From assembly GCA_902792895.1 (NCBI GenBank), contig CADBBK010000022.1, positions 1 to 43,021 of the forward strand: a stretch of 43,021 bases of DNA, in the 5' to 3' direction. Shown here piece by piece: positions 39,952-43,021 of the stretch. The position numbers were made by a program, and so were the translations under genes. The notes below the pieces were generated by a model. That model saw nothing but the letters and a program-made list of their open reading frames with translations. It was not told the DNA's origin and did not search any database. The DNA is from an uncultured Bacteroidales bacterium (GTDB lineage Bacteria > Bacteroidota > Bacteroidia > Bacteroidales > Muribaculaceae). How positions within the stretch are numbered: the stretch's first letter is position 1; each line of letters opens with the position of its first letter.

Positions 39952-39959
39952 CAAAGGTA
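39952..39959 (-). promoter_or_regulatory. Promoter -7 element (TACCTTTG) of the patatin gene
   Basis: TACCTTTG on the minus strand, 19 bp before the ATG at 39932. It is 21 bp from the -7 element of rmlB, so the two polymerase footprints probably overlap and compete. Confidence 0.7.
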
Positions 39960-39980
39960 GTCATTTTTGATAATTCTTGT

Positions 39981-39988
39981 TACCTTTG
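39981..39988 (+). promoter_or_regulatory. Promoter -7 element (TACCTTTG) of rmlB
   Basis: TACCTTTG lies 27 bp before the rmlB ATG at 40016. The -33 region overlaps the patatin -7 element on the other strand. Confidence 0.7.
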
Positions 39989-40015
39989 TGTCGTAAAACA
40001 AAACCACAACGCATT

Positions 40016-41215
40016 ATGAAAACCTATCTAGTTACAGGAGCTGCCGGATTCATCGGCTCGAACTTTGTGAAATACATTCTCAACAAGTATGGCGACAACA
40101 TCGAGGTCATCATCCTCGACGCCTTGACCTATGCCGGCAATCTCGCCTCCATCAAGGGGGAGATTGAGCGTTCTAACGTCACCTTTATCCGTGGCGACGT
40201 GGGCGACCGGGAACTGGTGCAGGGCATCATGCGTGACTATGATGTGGACTACATCGTCAACTTTGCCGCCGAGAGCCATGTGGACCGCAGCATCACCAAT
40301 CCACGCCTGTTCCTGGAGACCAACATCCTGGGTACCCAGAATATGCTCGACTGCGCCCGCGATGCCTGGCTCACCGGCAAGGATGCACAGGGACACAACA
40401 CCTACGCTCCAGGCAAGAAATATCTGCAGATCTCGACCGACGAGGTCTATGGCTCGCTGAGCAAGGACTATGATGAGCCCCACGAACTGGAGGTGAGCGA
40501 CGACGTGCGCGAGGTGATCCAGGGCCGCACCGACCTCAAGACCTACGGCCGTCACTTCTTCACCGAGGAGACTCCGCTCGCTCCCCGCTCGCCCTACTCG
40601 GCCAGCAAGACCAGCGCCGACCTCATCACCATGGCCTACCACGAGACCTACGGCCTGCCCGTGAACATCACGCGCTGCAGCAACAACTACGGTCCCTACC
40701 ACTTCCCCGAGAAACTCATCCCGCTCATCATCAAAAACATCCTCGAGGGCAAGAAACTGCCCGTGTATGGCAAGGGTGAGAACGTGCGCGACTGGCTCTA
40801 CGTCGAGGACCACTGCAAGGGCATCGACCTGGTGCTGCGTCAGGGCACCGTCGGCGAGGTGTACAACATCGGCGGCTTCAACGAGGAGAGCAACATCAAC
40901 ATCGTGAAGCAGGTCATTGCCATCATCGCACGCATCATGCACGAGGAGCCGCAATACCAGCAGTTGCTCAAGTGTGACCTCGATGTCATCAACAACGACC
41001 TCATTGAGTTTGTCACCGACCGCCCGGGCCACGACATGCGCTATGCCATCGACCCCAGCAAGATCGCACGGCAACTCGGTTGGTATCCCGAGACGCCTTT
41101 CACCGAGGGCATCGAAAAGACCATCCGCTGGAATCTCGACCACCAGCCATGGGTCAACAGCGTCACCAGCGGCGACTACCAGCGCTACTACGAGGAGATG
41201 TACGGTAACCGATAA
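40016..41215 (+). CDS. rmlB: dTDP-glucose 4,6-dehydratase
   Basis: A 399-residue NAD-dependent short-chain dehydrogenase that makes dTDP-4-keto-6-deoxyglucose for rhamnose and related sugars of surface glycans. The nucleotide-binding motif is GAAGFIGS (7-14). The catalytic pair is Y194 and K198 in SPYSASK, and STDEVYGSL supplies the Thr, Asp and Glu of the dehydratase site. It is longer than typical E. coli RmlB, with an insert around GKDAQGHNTYAPGKKY and another before RHFFTEETPL. The start at 40016 follows the promoter. The other rml genes are not in the window. Confidence 0.95.
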   Translation: MKTYLVTGAAGFIGSNFVKYILNKYGDNIEVIILDALTYAGNLASIKGEIERSNVTFIRGDVGDRELVQGIMRDYDVDYIVNFAAESHVDRSITNPRLFLETNILGTQNMLDCARDAWLTGKDAQGHNTYAPGKKYLQISTDEVYGSLSKDYDEPHELEVSDDVREVIQGRTDLKTYGRHFFTEETPLAPRSPYSASKTSADLITMAYHETYGLPVNITRCSNNYGPYHFPEKLIPLIIKNILEGKKLPVYGKGENVRDWLYVEDHCKGIDLVLRQGTVGEVYNIGGFNEESNINIVKQVIAIIARIMHEEPQYQQLLKCDLDVINNDLIEFVTDRPGHDMRYAIDPSKIARQLGWYPETPFTEGIEKTIRWNLDHQPWVNSVTSGDYQRYYEEMYGNR

Positions 41216-41229
41216 CCGAGTCAGTACAG

Positions 41230-41457
41230 ATGAGATATCAAGTGATTTTTGAGTTTCAGGGCGATGACTCGTCGATAAGCGACGTGTACAACTATAGCGA
41301 CGAGCAGCAGGCTCTGGATAAATTCGCCGAATTGCGCGACAGCCTGATGCATGCCCTGGATCCCGACGGCTGTGAGGTCACCGACGAACCGGCACTCTAC
41401 AGTGTGAAACATAGCGGGGAAGGGATCTTCGGCTACGTCCGCATCCTCACCGACTGA
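41230..41457 (+). CDS. Small acidic protein after rmlB, unknown function
   Basis: A 75-residue soluble protein (MRYQVIFEFQGDDSS...). It is short, acidic and predicted to fold as one alpha/beta unit with a strand, a helix (EQQALDKFAELRDSL) and a strand pair at the end. It starts 14 bp after the rmlB stop and is followed by a strong terminator, so the two genes are one transcript. I do not recognise the family. Confidence 0.7.
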   Translation: MRYQVIFEFQGDDSSISDVYNYSDEQQALDKFAELRDSLMHALDPDGCEVTDEPALYSVKHSGEGIFGYVRILTD

Positions 41458-41479
41458 CACCGTAACCGCAACCTAACCA

Positions 41480-41519
41480 TTGCCCTTCGGCGCCTGCAAT
41501 TGCGGTTGCCGAAGGGCAA
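41480..41519 (+). terminator. Terminator of the rmlB transcript
   Basis: TTGCCCTTCGGC (41480-41491) pairs perfectly over 12 bp with GCCGAAGGGCAA (41508-41519) around a 16-nt loop, followed by CTGTTTTC. The next stretch (41520-41809) is AT-rich non-coding DNA in which I see no gene or repeat. Confidence 0.88.
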
Positions 41520-41809
41520 CTGTTTTCACGGCGGGCCACGCAAAAAGCATCAAAACTCGCTAAAAGTCAACTAATTACAACCGCTTCCGTTCATTGTCAA
41601 GCGGTTGTTGACAGTTTTGGACAAATTTGAGAAATACTACATAACTATTTTATTATAAGCCATTTACAGCCAATTCGGTCAGAACAGCAATTTCCCTGGT
41701 AGAGTAGGAAGAAATGGACGAACGGGCTACGCAAATTGTTAAACTAGATTAAAAAATGTGAAATCGCTGCTTTTTTCGTACCGAGACAGCAGGAAAATGG
41801 AATAAAAAG

Positions 41810-41955
41810 TTTGGTGGGAAATATGAAAAGCAGTACCTTTGCGCGCCGATTATATCCAAAGTAAGAGCCCATTAGGGCAATGCCATGTGGAATTTGGCCG
41901 TTCCGCAGGGTGTTGCTTGGGTTATTAACGAACTATTAATTAGGATTTTAAAAAA
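41810..41955 (+). promoter_or_regulatory. Promoter and leader of rplM-rpsI
   Basis: TTTG (41810-41813), 20 bp, then TACCTTTG (41834-41841) is a consensus promoter. The leader of about 110 nt has short hairpins such as GCCCATTAGGGC and ends in an A-rich tract at the GTG start. A ribosomal-protein autoregulatory structure is possible but unproven. Confidence 0.75.
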
Positions 41956-42438
41956 GTGGATACTTTAAGTTACAAAACCATTTCGGCCAACGCCGAAAAT
42001 GTACAGAAGGAATGGGTGGTAGTAGATGCTACCGACCAGATTCTGGGTCGCTTGTGCTCCAAGGTGGCTAAGTTGCTCCGTGGCAAGTACAAACCCAACT
42101 ACACCCCGCACGTTGACTGCGGTGACAACGTTATCATCATCAACGCCGATAAGGCCAAGATGACTGGCAAGAAGTGGACCGAGCACCAGTACGTGCGCTA
42201 CACCGGCTATCCCGGTGGCCAGCGTTTCACGACTCCCGCCGCCCTTCAGGCTAAGAGTGAGAAGAAGAAAGACCTGCGCAAGGGTATGCACCCGCTGTAC
42301 CTGCAAGTGCTCAAGGGCATGCTGCCCAAGACCCGTCTTGGTGCCCAGCTGCTGAAGAACGTGCACATCTACAACGGTCCCGAGCATCCGCACGAGGCCC
42401 AGCAACCCAAAGTTATTGACATTAACAAACTGAAATAA
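41956..42438 (+). CDS. rplM: 50S ribosomal protein L13
   Basis: A 160-residue large-subunit protein that helps early assembly of the 50S particle. The sequence MDTLSYKTISANAENVQKEW, then VVDATDQILGRLCSKVAKLL and VDCGDNVIIINADK, is the standard Bacteroidetes L13. The start is GTG at 41956, since no in-frame ATG gives the conserved N-terminus MDTLSYKT. rpsI follows after 5 bp. A GTG start on such a highly expressed gene is mildly unusual. Confidence 0.97.
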   Translation: MDTLSYKTISANAENVQKEWVVVDATDQILGRLCSKVAKLLRGKYKPNYTPHVDCGDNVIIINADKAKMTGKKWTEHQYVRYTGYPGGQRFTTPAALQAKSEKKKDLRKGMHPLYLQVLKGMLPKTRLGAQLLKNVHIYNGPEHPHEAQQPKVIDINKLK

Positions 42439-42443
42439 GAAGC

Positions 42444-42830
42444 ATGGAACAGATTAATGCAGTAGGTCGCCGCAAAGCCGCTATCGCTCGCGTGTATGTG
42501 AAAGAAGGTAATGGCGAGATCACAGTGAACAAACGCCCGTTGGCAGACTACTTCCCCAACCCCATCCTGCAATACATCGTTAAGCAGCCGCTTACCACGC
42601 TGGACGTTGCTGAGAAGTATGACATCAAGGTTAACCTCGTCGGTGGTGGTTACAAGGGACAGGCCGAGGCTCTGCGCCTGGCTATTGCCCGCGCCCTGGT
42701 GAAGATCAACCCCGAGGACAAGAGCGCACTGCGCAAGGAAGGCTTCATGACCCGCGACCCGCGCGCTGTGGAGCGCAAGAAACCCGGCCAGCCCAAGGCC
42801 CGCAAGAGATTCCAGTTCAGCAAGCGTTAA
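42444..42830 (+). CDS. rpsI: 30S ribosomal protein S9
   Basis: A 128-residue small-subunit protein. The N-terminus QINAVGRRKAAIARVYVKEG, GGGYKGQAEALRLAIARAL and the basic tail ending ARKRFQFSKR are diagnostic. The C-terminal Arg reaches the P-site tRNA in the ribosome. It is coupled to rplM. The usual downstream genes rpsB and tsf lie beyond the window. Confidence 0.97.
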   Translation: MEQINAVGRRKAAIARVYVKEGNGEITVNKRPLADYFPNPILQYIVKQPLTTLDVAEKYDIKVNLVGGGYKGQAEALRLAIARALVKINPEDKSALRKEGFMTRDPRAVERKKPGQPKARKRFQFSKR

Positions 42831-42890
42831 TCGCCGCATGACGACAACGGTTCACGCCCTGGCGTGGCCGATGCTTGCTCTACATTATAT

Positions 42891-42989
42891 AATAAGGTCA
42901 GCCCCACGGGTTGGGACATCCTTATTGAAGAGTTTAGTATCCAAATCGCATAGACTCACACTGGGAACTGCGGTGGCTACTATGCGATT
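42891..42989 (+). promoter_or_regulatory. Two hairpins after rpsI (terminator or rpsB leader)
   Basis: AATAAGG (42891-42897) pairs with CCTTATT (42920-42926), with inner GTC/GAC and CCC/GGG pairs. AATCGCATAG (42944-42953) pairs perfectly with CTATGCGATT (42980-42989). Neither is followed by a T-tract, so an S2-operon leader is the better guess. The window ends before any coding start. Confidence 0.5.
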
Positions 42990-43021
42990 GATTTAGTCGA
43001 ACGTAAACAATTTATTAAAAA

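Noticed and set aside
1-43021. Transposases or integrases that would mark a mobile element
   Set aside because: No DDE, tyrosine or serine recombinase motifs were seen. tmRNA genes can be integration sites, but no integrase or repeated 3' end is visible here.

Overview
The window is chromosomal DNA of a Bacteroidales bacterium. The evidence is a tmRNA with the tag GENNYALAA, repeated Bacteroidetes-type promoters (TTG, about 19-20 bp, TAnnTTTG), the rplM-rpsI pair, DPP-IV, OmpA, dockerin-tailed, DUF4421 and patatin-barrel proteins, and the phenotype-defining iorAB plus ADP-forming acyl-CoA synthetase block. Base composition is moderate to GC-rich for the order. A Prevotellaceae- or Muribaculaceae-like genome is plausible, but the family cannot be fixed from sequence reading alone.

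Layout. (1) 6-460: ssrA on the minus strand with its promoter. (2) 545-13694: an accessory block that looks like a signalling or conflict system. A minus-strand operon (6881 down to 545) encodes a stand-alone FtsZ-C-like protein, a DUF1232 membrane protein, a macro-like/PARG fusion, a small His/Cys caspase-like candidate, a PP2C phosphatase, a lipoprotein archaemetzincin, a coiled-coil exported protein and a DUF3298 protein. A separately terminated unknown gene (7174-7923) is divergent from a TerB-like protein (8166-9545). The block ends with a 1377-residue fusion: CASTOR/POLLUX-type channel, two RCK/TrkA-N folds, RyR-like domain and two SUMF1 (FGE-like) domains. (3) 13826-21476: a 19-bp perfect inverted repeat, DPP-IV, a DUF4369-like lipoprotein, OmpA, a dockerin-tailed protein and HtpG. 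(4) 21768-28398: a DUF3267 membrane protein, then ADP-forming acyl-CoA synthetase divergent from iorA-iorB-aminotransferase. (5) 28602-34641: a structured leader or small ORF followed by a tripartite RND efflux operon. (6) 34711-39932: a propeller-like lipoprotein, outer-membrane phospholipase A, DUF4421 and a patatin/barrel protein. (7) 40016-43021: rmlB, a small protein, rplM, rpsI and hairpins that probably belong to the rpsB leader.

How genes work together. The aminotransferase, IorAB and the ADP-forming synthetase make a complete route from aromatic amino acids through arylpyruvates and aryl-acetyl-CoAs to arylacetates with ATP gain. AcrA/AcrB/TolC-type genes make a full efflux pump. The 545-13694 block combines domains that bind or hydrolyse ADP-ribose, remove phosphate, cleave protein and conduct ions. 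My proposal that it is one stress- or nucleotide-responsive system is inference from gene order and domain content, and it is the best candidate here for an undescribed system.
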